Assembly: GCF_015244565.1 (NCBI RefSeq)
Contig: NZ_JABCQG010000024.1
Location: 1 to 32,620, forward strand
Length of the DNA: 32,620 bases
Direction: 5' to 3'
DNA from: Gluconobacter vitians
Lineage (GTDB): Bacteria > Pseudomonadota > Alphaproteobacteria > Acetobacterales > Acetobacteraceae
The notes under the pieces were generated by a model that was not told the origin of the DNA, made no database searches, and saw only the letters and a list, made by a program, of their open reading frames with translations. The position numbers were made by a program, and so were the translations under genes. Positions 1-7,553 of the stretch are shown here, piece by piece. Within the stretch, counting starts at the first letter, position 1; each line of letters begins with the position of its first letter.

Positions 1-83
1 GTCGCGAGCGAAGCCTGCGATCGCTGTAGTGCTGCTCGCACGGCGTGCGTGGTCGTGGCGCTGCCATGACGTATCTGTCCCAT
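1..83 (-). CDS. IS481-family transposase, N-terminal fragment (cut by window edge)
   Basis: Reading leftwards from an ATG at 83-81 gives 27 codons beginning MGQIRHGSATTTHAVRAA and continuing LQRSQASLA to the window edge. This N-terminus, with basic residues followed by an RAALQRSQ helix, is characteristic of IS481-family DDE transposases, where it leads into a helix-turn-helix. Only the start is present, so neither the HTH nor the DDE triad can be checked. A purine-rich ribosome-binding stretch (GTGGAAGG on the minus strand) lies just upstream of the ATG. The frame is short, but the match to the family's opening residues is distinctive. Activity cannot be judged. Confidence 0.72.
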   Translation of the reverse strand, partial: MGQIRHGSATTTHAVRAALQRSQASLA

Positions 84-139
84 AAGGCTTCCTTCCACTC
101 GCGTGAAAATAATACCCCATCAAACCCCGGGACTAAACA
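1..139 (-). mobile_element. Right part of an IS481-like insertion sequence
   Basis: The transposase start at 83 implies that an element end lies a few tens of bases beyond it. On the minus strand the sequence ending at 139 reads TGTTTAGTCCCGGGG inwards, and IS481-type terminal repeats usually begin with TGT. CTAG directly outside (141-144) could be target sequence. The boundary is inferred; the other inverted repeat is outside the window, so the pair cannot be compared. Confidence 0.45.
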
Positions 140-242
140 CCTAGATCGGAAGTGGATCGAACTCACTCTGAAAATTTCAATAAATTTAAGCTCGTATTTT
201 GATGGACGCCGGTGTCTGGCGTTGGCCACTCATGCGACATGC

Positions 243-272
243 AAAGCCTGCCCTTACCGGTGGGCTTTTTTT
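243..272 (+). terminator. Rho-independent terminator just upstream of the toxin gene
   Basis: AAAGCC pairs with GGCTTT, with GCCC/GGGC as an alternative inner register, and is followed by a run of seven T. The T run ends only about 24 bases before the toxin start codon at 296. It may end transcription from the left, or act as an attenuator of the toxin gene. Confidence 0.6.
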
Positions 273-295
273 ATGTCCGCATCACAGGATATTTT

Positions 296-1252
296 ATGCC
301 CGATACGGATCAGCATCCCGCCCTGACCTTCGTCATGAGCACACATCACCTGCTCGGCATCGTTAGGCAACATCTACCCAGTCAGGAAACAGTCATCCGC
401 CTCGACGGGCTTGCGCGGACGGGCTTCGGCGCGGCGGAGATGGCTGGAGGCGCTGCCCTCCTCGCTGACCCAGACCCGATCTTCAGCAAGATTGGCGGCG
501 CTGCGCTCATCGCCCATGGAATGGATACAATGGCTGCGGGAAACCGGGCCTGGACCACCGGTCAGGCTACGCCGACGATGACCGAACGAGCGGCACGGGC
601 TGCCGCTCTAATGGCACATGCGTCACCGGTCGTAGCTGATATAACGGGGGCTGTTGCTGACGCGTTAGTCCCCACCAGTATATTGCATAAAATTGGTGCG
701 CTTGCCGCCACATGGTCTATTCGGGTTGTCTCCGCTGATCGTGGTCATCTTAATTTCGATCATGGTGATATTGTTCCGGAGCATTTCCACTCGCCTGCTC
801 CAGATTTCGGACAACCGACTAGACAAGATCTGCTTATACCTCATCGACAGAGCAGTCTAAATCTCGACCATCATGAGGCCCCCTCGCATAATCGCCGTGC
901 AGGCGGACATGTTTTACTCAGACACATTGCTCTGACAAAAGAGTATATCGAAAAACGCTTCACGAAAGAGGGGCGCCCTGTCGTTTCATTTTTTACGTCG
1001 AAGCACGAGGCGGAGCGCACAATCCACCAGGTTCTGCAAGACAACGCCCATTTGATTGATAACTGGCTTAAGACAGCGCCAAAAGACGCAAAGTTTGATA
1101 TTTCAAGTAGTATTTCAGGGCATGGAACTGTCGTTATCCATCAGGCCGATCGAGTGAGACGGGCAGCACGCCGCGCAGAGGTTACAATTAAGAACACTGA
1201 GCATAATGGGATGATTTACCATGTTTTCACCGTCAAACTCTTCGCACGCTGA
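296..1252 (+). CDS. Polymorphic toxin-like protein with C-terminal RNase A-like domain
   Basis: Predicted protein of 318 residues. The start at 296 is chosen because AGGA lies six bases upstream; an in-frame start at 212 would read through a terminator hairpin. The N-terminal half (about residues 15-150) is Ala/Gly-rich and helical, with runs such as GGAALIAHGMDTMAAG that are seen in the non-toxic parts of polymorphic toxins. The last about 120 residues match the bacterial RNase A-like toxin domain of contact-dependent inhibition effectors: AGGHVLLRHI with two His, an SFFTSKHEAERTI helix, DNAHLIDNWL, and a C-terminal YHVFT strand. Such domains cleave RNA in a neighbouring cell. No signal peptide, two-partner secretion, VgrG, PAAR or Rhs module is visible, so the delivery route is unknown. 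The gene overlaps the next one, the presumed immunity gene, by 32 bases. Confidence 0.75.
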   Translation: MPDTDQHPALTFVMSTHHLLGIVRQHLPSQETVIRLDGLARTGFGAAEMAGGAALLADPDPIFSKIGGAALIAHGMDTMAAGNRAWTTGQATPTMTERAARAAALMAHASPVVADITGAVADALVPTSILHKIGALAATWSIRVVSADRGHLNFDHGDIVPEHFHSPAPDFGQPTRQDLLIPHRQSSLNLDHHEAPSHNRRAGGHVLLRHIALTKEYIEKRFTKEGRPVVSFFTSKHEAERTIHQVLQDNAHLIDNWLKTAPKDAKFDISSSISGHGTVVIHQADRVRRAARRAEVTIKNTEHNGMIYHVFTVKLFAR

Positions 1253-1598
1253 GATTCGAGATGCATTTCCCCGGTTGTCCAATGTGGGGACCAGTTCATT
1301 GGGTGAAGATGCCGACATGTGTGGTGACACGCTGGACGAAGCAATTCAGGATGGACCACGAGGGCGTAGCCTACAGTTTAAACTTGAGACGATCCATGAG
1401 CTACAACGCCTTTTGAGTTTTTCTGACAAAGAGATTGATCGGATCACGCAGACATGGGTTCTGCTTTCGATTGATCCGATAGCGGATGTTGAGGAACCAC
1501 CAAATTGGGGCCGATATTCGACTTATAGAGCTTTCTGGGAGGCGGTTCTGCGTGCCTTCGAGACCGACTCAGAAGTGCAAAAGCACGTGCATGCCTGA
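1221..1598 (+). CDS. Probable immunity protein for the RNase A-like toxin
   Basis: 125 residues, acidic and without signal peptide, so cytoplasmic. It starts inside the toxin gene (32-base overlap, different frame), a layout that couples antidote translation to toxin translation. The core (about residues 50-120) is helical, with HELQRLLSFSDKEIDRITQTW and a Trp-rich end (NWGRYSTYRAFWEAVL). I do not recognise a named immunity family with certainty. The assignment rests on position directly behind a toxin domain, size and acidity. An internal ATG at 1317 is an alternative start that would remove the overlap. A hairpin and a terminator follow the stop codon. Confidence 0.6.
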   Translation: MFSPSNSSHAEIRDAFPRLSNVGTSSLGEDADMCGDTLDEAIQDGPRGRSLQFKLETIHELQRLLSFSDKEIDRITQTWVLLSIDPIADVEEPPNWGRYSTYRAFWEAVLRAFETDSEVQKHVHA

Positions 1599-1603
1599 CG
1601 TTG

Positions 1604-1624
1604 GCCGCCATGATGAATGGCGGC
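1604..1624 (+). repeat. 8-bp perfect hairpin after the immunity gene
   Basis: GCCGCCAT pairs with ATGGCGGC around a GATGA loop, starting six bases after the immunity stop codon. There is no T run behind it. It probably stabilises the 3' end of the toxin-immunity message or helps the terminator at 1673. Confidence 0.5.
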
Positions 1625-1672
1625 TATCAGGCCCCTGGATTCCTAAACCGGACAGACCGGTGTCCCCCCATT

Positions 1673-1694
1673 GCGGTCAAAGACCGCTATTTTT
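1673..1694 (+). terminator. Terminator of the toxin-immunity unit
   Basis: GCGGTC-AAA-GACCGC is followed by TATTTTT. It overlaps the stop codon of the converging metallopeptidase gene (1687), so it separates two converging transcripts. Confidence 0.6.
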
Positions 1695-2421
1695 GCAGCA
1701 TCATTTCCGCCATTCCGTCCAGCCGGACCTTATGCCGCTCCCAGTCCGGCATCACGCGCTCCAGAAGTGACCAGAAGGCTGGGCCATGATTGTGCTCCTT
1801 CAGATGACAGAACTCATGCAGAATCACGTAATCAATGCAGTCACGCGGGGCTTTGACCAGATGTGGATTCAGCGTGATAGTGCCCCCGGGTGAACAGTTG
1901 CCCCACTGGGTCCGCATTACCTGGAGCTTCAGGGCAGGGGGCGTGCTGACCCAGGGTGCTGACGGTAGCAGCGTGTTCAGACGTGTCCGAAACACCTCCT
2001 GTGCCCTCGCGAAATACCAGAGTTCCAGCAGCTTCTGAATCCGCAAGGCGTTGCGCTCCTGCACGGACACCTCCAGCCGTCCGCGCAGCATCCGCACCGT
2101 CTCTGGCGCATCAGGCTGATACTGAACCTTCAGGAGATGTCGCCGCCCCAGATAGAAGTGGCTTTCCCCGCTGACATACGCACGTGGCGTGGCGTGCTCC
2201 TGCACCGCTCGGAAGTCCCGCAGCTTCTGCCAGATCCAGCGGGTCTTCTGGTGTAGCGCCTTGCCCAGATCAGCCTCTGTTGTGCCTTCGGGAACAACCA
2301 CTTGCACAGTCAGGTCTGGATGCACCTTGATGCGCAATGTCGTGCCGGGACGTGCACGGGGCAGCAGTTCCACCCGGATCTGCTCACCCCCATAGGTCAC
2401 GACGCGAGTGGGAGTTTCCAT
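1687..2421 (-). CDS. YgjP/DUF45-type (SprT-like) zinc metallopeptidase linked to the R-M locus
   Basis: 244 residues. The C-terminal half carries the zinc-peptidase signature HEFCHLKEHNHGPAFW (HExxH plus a downstream His) preceded by TQWGNCSPGGTITLNP, which together define the YgjP-like (DUF45/WLM-like) family. Catalytic Glu and the metal-binding His residues are all present, so the enzyme looks intact. The N-terminal half is a beta-rich region with no clear motif. It lies two bases behind hsdR and is surely cotranscribed. Members of this family are often found at the end of type I restriction loci, where the role is not settled; regulation or turnover of the restriction subunit is a reasonable guess. 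No signal peptide, so cytoplasmic. Confidence 0.8.
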   Translation of the reverse strand: METPTRVVTYGGEQIRVELLPRARPGTTLRIKVHPDLTVQVVVPEGTTEADLGKALHQKTRWIWQKLRDFRAVQEHATPRAYVSGESHFYLGRRHLLKVQYQPDAPETVRMLRGRLEVSVQERNALRIQKLLELWYFARAQEVFRTRLNTLLPSAPWVSTPPALKLQVMRTQWGNCSPGGTITLNPHLVKAPRDCIDYVILHEFCHLKEHNHGPAFWSLLERVMPDWERHKVRLDGMAEMMLQK

Positions 2422-2423
2422 GC

Positions 2424-5400
2424 TCAGCCACGCAGGGTATCAGCGGGTCCGGCCCGCATGATCTGAATGACCTGCTCGATGAGCTCCTGCGCCCTGTCCA
2501 CGCCAAAGCCCGCTTTCTGGCCCGCGCTGAACAGAAGGGGCAGTAGCTCCTTCCTGACCGCCTTTTCCATATCCGGGCGGCTGAGCGAATTCTCTCGCAC
2601 AGCTTTGTCCACGATGGTGTCGATCTCGAACGCCAGATCAATCCAGCGCTGGTTCTCTGCGTCTGTCTGTTCGGAATTGATGGCCGCCAGCGTTTTCAGG
2701 AACACACCATAATAGGCCTGCGCATGCCGGTGCCCATCAAAAACAGACGGAATATTGTCCAGCTTGCGGTTGGCCACCTGTTCCTCAAATTCCTGAAACA
2801 GCATGAACTGCTTGAGGGGATGGTCGAACAGGCTCTCGGCTTCTTCAATCACCTTGCGCAGCAGGGCCGAGAAGGCTTCCTTCGCATACGGGTCATCCTG
2901 CATCTCGTGGTCGATCATTTTCGTCACACGGGTGCGGATCAGATCCGTCTCGTTGCGGGTTTTCTCCTCGCTCCAGGTCTCCGGCTGGTTGTCTTCGGGC
3001 TTCTGACCCATTTTGCCCACGGCATAGAGCCCCTGGGAGTCATGGACTTTCACCCCCGCCACATGCCGGTCCAGCAGCTTCTTCACCTGCTCGGCATACT
3101 GGTCAAAGTCCACGGTTTCACCGGTATCCTGCATCACGATCTGACGCAGGCTGGTCAGTTGCTTCAACGTCTCCTTGTAGGTGGCGCGGTCCTTTTCCGT
3201 GAAGCTGGTGTCTTCAAAGAACGCCACGGATTGCAACGCCACCTTCAGGCAGGCGGCAAACTTCGTCAGCGCCTCATAGAAGTCATCCCGGCGCTTGAGG
3301 TTCACGTCCACCATCTGGCCGTGTTCCTCCACCATGCGGGGCATCAGCACGGCGCGCAGCTGCTGGAGGTCGCTCCTGTTCTTCACACCCTCAAAAATGG
3401 CCCACAGCGCTTTGTGCAGGGCCGAGAGTTCGCGGTATTCCGTGCTCATCTGGCTATACAGCCCGGCAATATCCTTCGGGTCATACCCGCCAACATTGTC
3501 GGCCGCCAATTCGTCATACCGGGCCAGGGTGGTGTCCAGTTCTGCCAGAATGCCGCGATAGTCGATCAGCAACCCGTGCTTTTTCTGGTCATGCAGCCGG
3601 TTCACGCGGGCAATGGCCTGAAGCAGATTGTGTTGCTTCAGCGGCTTGTCGATATAGAGCACCGCGTTCTTCGGTTCATCAAAGCCAGTCAGCAGCTTGT
3701 CCACCACGATGATCAGCCTGAGGTCCGGATCCTTCTCGAAGCGTTCAATGACGCCGCGTGTGTAGTCATCCTCGCTCTGACTGCCGACATTCTCCTTCCA
3801 CCAGTCCTGAATCTCGGGCTGTTTGCGCTCATCCACTTCTGTATGGCCTTCGCGCGTATCGGGCGGGCTCATGACGATGGCGCTCTCGAACAGACCGACC
3901 TCGTCCAGATACTGCTTGTAGCGGATGGCGGAAAGCTTGCTGTCACAGGCCAGCATGCCCTTCAGGCCACTGTCGATATTGCTGTCAAAGTGCGTGGCCA
4001 GATCCATGGCGATCAGCCGGATGCGGTCGTCCGCCTTGTAGACCTGATTGGCGCGGGCAAAGCGCTTCTTGAGGTCCGTGACCTGCTCCTCGGTCAGCCC
4101 CTGTGTGATGCGTTCAAACCAGGCATCAATGGCCCGGTCGTTCACATCCAGATCGGGCTTGCGTTCCTCATAGAGCAGGGGCGTCACGGTCCCGTCCGCC
4201 ACGGCCTGCTGCATGGTGTAGGAGTGGATGATTTTGCCAAAGCGGCCGGTGGTCTCGCTGCCCTTGAGCAGCGGTGTGCCGGTAAAGGCAATGAAGGCGG
4301 CATTGGGCAAAGCGTGCTTCATGCGGGCATGGTTCTCACCGCCCTGACTGCGATGGCCTTCATCCACCAGCACGATGATGTCCGCGCTGTCATTATGGCA
4401 TTCGGGATAGCCGGTGGCGGTGTGGAACTTGTTGATGAGGGAGAAGATGATGCGCTCCTGCCCATGCCCGATCTGCTGCGCCAGACGGCGGCCAGAGGTG
4501 GCCAGTGCCTCTTCCCTGTCCTTTTTGTCCGCCAGTTCGCCGCCGGTGGAGAAGGTGGTGCTCAGCTGGCGTTCCAGATCCTTGCGGTCTGTCACCACCA
4601 GAATGCGGCACTGTTTGAGATCCTCATCCAGAATGAGGGCGCGGCTGAGGAACACCATGGTAAAGGACTTGCCGGACCCCGTGGTGTGCCAGACCACGCC
4701 GCCCTCACGCCCGCCGTCACTGCGGCGGGACTCGATGCGTTCTAGCAGACGCTTGATGCCGAAAACCTGCTGATAGCGGGCGACGATCTTGCCTGCCTTG
4801 CGATCGACCAGCGTGAAGAACCGCGCCATGTCCAACAGGCGCTCGGGCGAGAGCAGGCCGATCAGCAGCCGGTCCTGATCCGTGACATGCAGCGGGCGGG
4901 AGGCCCAGTCCTCGAACCATGCCCGGTCTGACGCCTTCCGCTCGGCAAACAGCGCGTCTTTCTGGGCTGACGAGAGAGGCGTGTTCTTGAGCGCCTCCAT
5001 CCGGCTTTCGGGAATGTCTTCTTCCTTCCAGCTGGCCCAGAACTTTTTGGGGGTGCCGCAGGTGCCATAGCGCCCGTCATGCCCGGTGATGGAGAGCAGA
5101 AGCTGGCTGTAGGCAAAAAGCTGGGGGATTTCGCCCTTGTTCTGGTTGCGAATGCTCTGGGAAATCCCGGCCTCCACGGTCGGGCCTTTGCCCGGCTGAC
5201 CATCGGGGCGCTTGGCCTCGATCACCGCCAGCGGAATACCATTGACGAAGCAGACGATGTCCGGCCTGCGCGTCTGTGTCAGATCCGTGCGCAGGACGCT
5301 GTATTCTTCGGTGAAGGTAAAGCTGTTGTTCTCCGGGTTCTGCCAGTCGATCAGCGCGATGGTCGGGTTGGCCTTGCGCCCGTTGATGAACTCGGTAATG

Positions 5401-5717
5401 GCGATGCCGAACAGCAGATGCGTGGTCATCTTGTCATTGGCATCGCGCAGGCCGGAGACGAAATCCGGATGCGTGACGTGGGAGACCAGTGTGTTGATCG
5501 CCTGATCGGACAGACTGTGTTCCTGCCCTTCAAACGTAAAGCGCCGCTTTTTCAGTTCTGCCCGCAGGAGTGTGTCCAGCACCACGGCGTCCTGTTTGCC
5601 ACCCCGCAACGCCAGTGCCTCGGATGGGGGCAGAAACCGCCAGCCGAGCGTGCTGAGCAGGGCCAGGGCGGGCAGTTTGGCGCTGTATTCTTCCTGAAAT
5701 TTCGGGGCGGGAGCCAT
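2424..5717 (-). CDS. hsdR: Type I restriction enzyme, R subunit (ATP-dependent motor and nuclease)
   Basis: About 1,097 residues, the normal size for HsdR. In order, numbered from an in-frame TTG nine bases upstream: an N-terminal PD-(D/E)XK nuclease (RRPDIVCF near 153-160, then AVIEAKRP with the E-x-K pair at 170-172); helicase motif I HTTGSGKS (347-354); motif II VLVDEGHRSQ; motif III AFTGTPLLK; a second RecA-like lobe ending in the QAIARVNR motif VI; and a long helical C-terminus for contact with the methylase core. All catalytic residues seem present. The ATG at 5717 is preferred; the TTG at 5726 has its AGGA too close. HsdR cuts only in complex with two HsdM and one HsdS, and hsdM here is broken, so this copy is probably inactive unless another HsdM serves it. 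Confidence 0.92.
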   Translation of the reverse strand: MAPAPKFQEEYSAKLPALALLSTLGWRFLPPSEALALRGGKQDAVVLDTLLRAELKKRRFTFEGQEHSLSDQAINTLVSHVTHPDFVSGLRDANDKMTTHLLFGIAITEFINGRKANPTIALIDWQNPENNSFTFTEEYSVLRTDLTQTRRPDIVCFVNGIPLAVIEAKRPDGQPGKGPTVEAGISQSIRNQNKGEIPQLFAYSQLLLSITGHDGRYGTCGTPKKFWASWKEEDIPESRMEALKNTPLSSAQKDALFAERKASDRAWFEDWASRPLHVTDQDRLLIGLLSPERLLDMARFFTLVDRKAGKIVARYQQVFGIKRLLERIESRRSDGGREGGVVWHTTGSGKSFTMVFLSRALILDEDLKQCRILVVTDRKDLERQLSTTFSTGGELADKKDREEALATSGRRLAQQIGHGQERIIFSLINKFHTATGYPECHNDSADIIVLVDEGHRSQGGENHARMKHALPNAAFIAFTGTPLLKGSETTGRFGKIIHSYTMQQAVADGTVTPLLYEERKPDLDVNDRAIDAWFERITQGLTEEQVTDLKKRFARANQVYKADDRIRLIAMDLATHFDSNIDSGLKGMLACDSKLSAIRYKQYLDEVGLFESAIVMSPPDTREGHTEVDERKQPEIQDWWKENVGSQSEDDYTRGVIERFEKDPDLRLIIVVDKLLTGFDEPKNAVLYIDKPLKQHNLLQAIARVNRLHDQKKHGLLIDYRGILAELDTTLARYDELAADNVGGYDPKDIAGLYSQMSTEYRELSALHKALWAIFEGVKNRSDLQQLRAVLMPRMVEEHGQMVDVNLKRRDDFYEALTKFAACLKVALQSVAFFEDTSFTEKDRATYKETLKQLTSLRQIVMQDTGETVDFDQYAEQVKKLLDRHVAGVKVHDSQGLYAVGKMGQKPEDNQPETWSEEKTRNETDLIRTRVTKMIDHEMQDDPYAKEAFSALLRKVIEEAESLFDHPLKQFMLFQEFEEQVANRKLDNIPSVFDGHRHAQAYYGVFLKTLAAINSEQTDAENQRWIDLAFEIDTIVDKAVRENSLSRPDMEKAVRKELLPLLFSAGQKAGFGVDRAQELIEQVIQIMRAGPADTLRG

Positions 5718-5748
5718 GGTGTTCAACTATCCTGTGTGCTGAAATATC

Positions 5749-6918
5749 TTAATCGACCGTCACGCGGCGCTTGCCCGTCAGAAGTTGCTGCATCAGGGCT
5801 TTCTTTTCCTGACGCAGGCGCGAGAGATCGGATTCTAGGGCTGTGATTTCTTCGTCCGCTGCGCTCAGAACCGCAGCGATGGCTTTCTGTTCGGGGATGG
5901 GGGGCGCATGACAGGTAAGATTTAGGAAAGTTTTCTGATTTAGACGTTTTGAACCTGTTCCTGTCATCTTTGTTTCAAGAGTATGATGTATATTCTCGCG
6001 AGAAAAGTAATAGAAGAACCATGCAGGGCATACATTGGGCAGAAAATCAAAACATGGAATATCTTGAGATGTTTCAAATCCGTCTAGATTTTTTGGAATT
6101 ATACCAAAAGCTCCTTTGTGTATATTCTGCTTTCCGTAAATAAATTGTCCGGCCTTTCTGGCGAAGTAATTTGTTGCATCAATAGATTCAGTTCCACGTA
6201 CCTCACGTTTTTCAACGCCGTTAAGACTAAGGCGGACTGTAATGCGTTTTTTAGGGTCTGGTTGTGGAGATGGAATTACGCTTTCCTGAAGGAAAGCTTT
6301 TAATTTTAAAGTTCTCCACTTCCCTGTGAACCCCGGCAGGCGTTTTTTGCCTGTGAGGAGTTGTTGCATGAGGGCTTTTTTCTGCTGCTGGCTGTTGGCC
6401 AGAAGCTTCTCTGTTCCCTCAATCGCACGATCCCACGTCGAGAGGATCGCCGCGATCTTCTTCTGTTCGGGGAGAGGAGGAAGATTAATAGTAATACTTG
6501 AAAAAGTACTTTTATTTATAATAGGTAATGCCTGTTTTCCTGCGAGCAAGGAAATTTCATCAGAAATAAAGTCTAGATAATAGAAAGCAAAATCATCATT
6601 TAATCTATCATGAGGAGAAACGGAATTAATCTGCTGATTGGTGACAACATCTTTTCCTGCTATGCTGAGTTTGCCAACGGTTGAGCCGATACAAGTAAAA
6701 AGGGAAGATCCTGCCCTTACAACTCGGGAGACCTCAGCCCCTTTGTGGCTCAAGTATTTGTTTGTTTTGAATACATATTTTCCTATTCCAAGATCTGATG
6801 GAGATACGAAAGGGATATTCCCGCCGTAATATTCTTTATTTTTCGGGCTTGGCGTATTCCCAGTAGTAATCACGGAAACGTTTTTAAGTTTCTCTTTCTT
6901 CCACCCATCAGGAAGCAT
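5749..6918 (-). CDS. hsdS: Type I restriction-modification specificity subunit S
   Basis: 389 residues with the classic two-target-recognition-domain layout. TRD1 begins LPDGWKKEKLKNVSVITTGNTP and ends in a coiled-coil spacer (LLANSQQQKKALMQQLLTGKKRLPGF). TRD2 (about 200-345) ends in a second spacer with the same KKALMQQLLTGK stretch, which is a visible internal repeat. The two TRDs recognise the two halves of a split DNA target; the sequence cannot be read from the protein. Both TRDs are clearly more AT-rich (about 5,930-6,300 and 6,480-6,850) than the flanking genes, as expected for exchangeable TRDs acquired by transfer. The start overlaps the end of the hsdM remnant by 11 bases, normal for hsdM-hsdS coupling. 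Confidence 0.93.
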   Translation of the reverse strand: MLPDGWKKEKLKNVSVITTGNTPSPKNKEYYGGNIPFVSPSDLGIGKYVFKTNKYLSHKGAEVSRVVRAGSSLFTCIGSTVGKLSIAGKDVVTNQQINSVSPHDRLNDDFAFYYLDFISDEISLLAGKQALPIINKSTFSSITINLPPLPEQKKIAAILSTWDRAIEGTEKLLANSQQQKKALMQQLLTGKKRLPGFTGKWRTLKLKAFLQESVIPSPQPDPKKRITVRLSLNGVEKREVRGTESIDATNYFARKAGQFIYGKQNIHKGAFGIIPKNLDGFETSQDIPCFDFLPNVCPAWFFYYFSRENIHHTLETKMTGTGSKRLNQKTFLNLTCHAPPIPEQKAIAAVLSAADEEITALESDLSRLRQEKKALMQQLLTGKRRVTVD

Positions 6919-7553
6919 AACCCAGCTCCTTCAGATAAGCGTCCATCTGGGCTTCCAGCTTGGCCAGTTCCGCCTTGATCTCCGCCCGTTCCGTGCGCAC
7001 GGCGTTCAGGTCGATTTCCGCTTCTTCCTCAAACGTATCGACGTAACGCGGAATGTTCAGGTTGTAGTCGTTCTCTTTAATCTCGTCCGGCGTGGCGAGG
7101 TGGGCGTATTTGTCCACGTCCTTGCGGGCGCGGTAGGTGTCCACAATCTTCGTGATGTTGTCTTCAGTTAGCACGTTCTGGTTCTTGCCCGCCCTGAATT
7201 CCCGGCTGGCGTCAATGAACAGCACGTCCTTCGTCTTGCGGTCCTTGCGGAAGATCAGGATGGCAGCGGGGATGCCCGTGCCGAAGAACAGCTTTTCCGG
7301 CAGGCCAATCACGGCATCCAGCAGGTTTTCCTCAATCAGCTTCTGACGGATCTTTCCTTCCGAACTGCCCCGGAACAGCACGCCATGCGGCACAACCACG
7401 CCCATGCGGCCAGTGCGGTCTTTCAGGGTGCTGATCATGTGCAGGATAAAGGCGTAATCGCCCTTGGTCTTGGGCGGTACGCCACGGGCGAAGCGGTGAT
7501 GCACGTCCTGCTCCGCCTCGTCATGGCCCCATTTATCGAGGCTGAACGGCGGG
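6908..7553 (-). pseudogene. hsdM: hsdM remnant: C-terminal part of the type I adenine methylase
   Basis: About 215 codons match the C-terminal part of HsdM, from PPFSLDKWG (motif IV NPPF) through KGDYAFILHM, VVPHGVLFRG, IGLPEKLFFGTGIPAAILIF and the YNLNIPRYVD tail. The Asn of NPPF and everything upstream, including the SAM-binding motif I and the N-terminal helical domain, are missing: about half of the protein. Upstream of 7553 the frame stays open to 7915 by chance, but the residues are an antisense-like shadow of the Hint gene and have no HsdM character. Without motif I and the catalytic Asn, no methylation is possible. The fragment may still be translated from a fusion transcript. Confidence 0.9.

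Noticed and set aside
45-326. Plus-strand ORF near the left edge
   Set aside because: It runs antisense to the IS481 transposase start and through a terminator; no coding signature.
2724-4745. 673-codon plus-strand open frame
   Set aside because: It is antisense to hsdR; codon bias of a GC-rich gene makes the opposite strand open. The protein has no recognisable motif.
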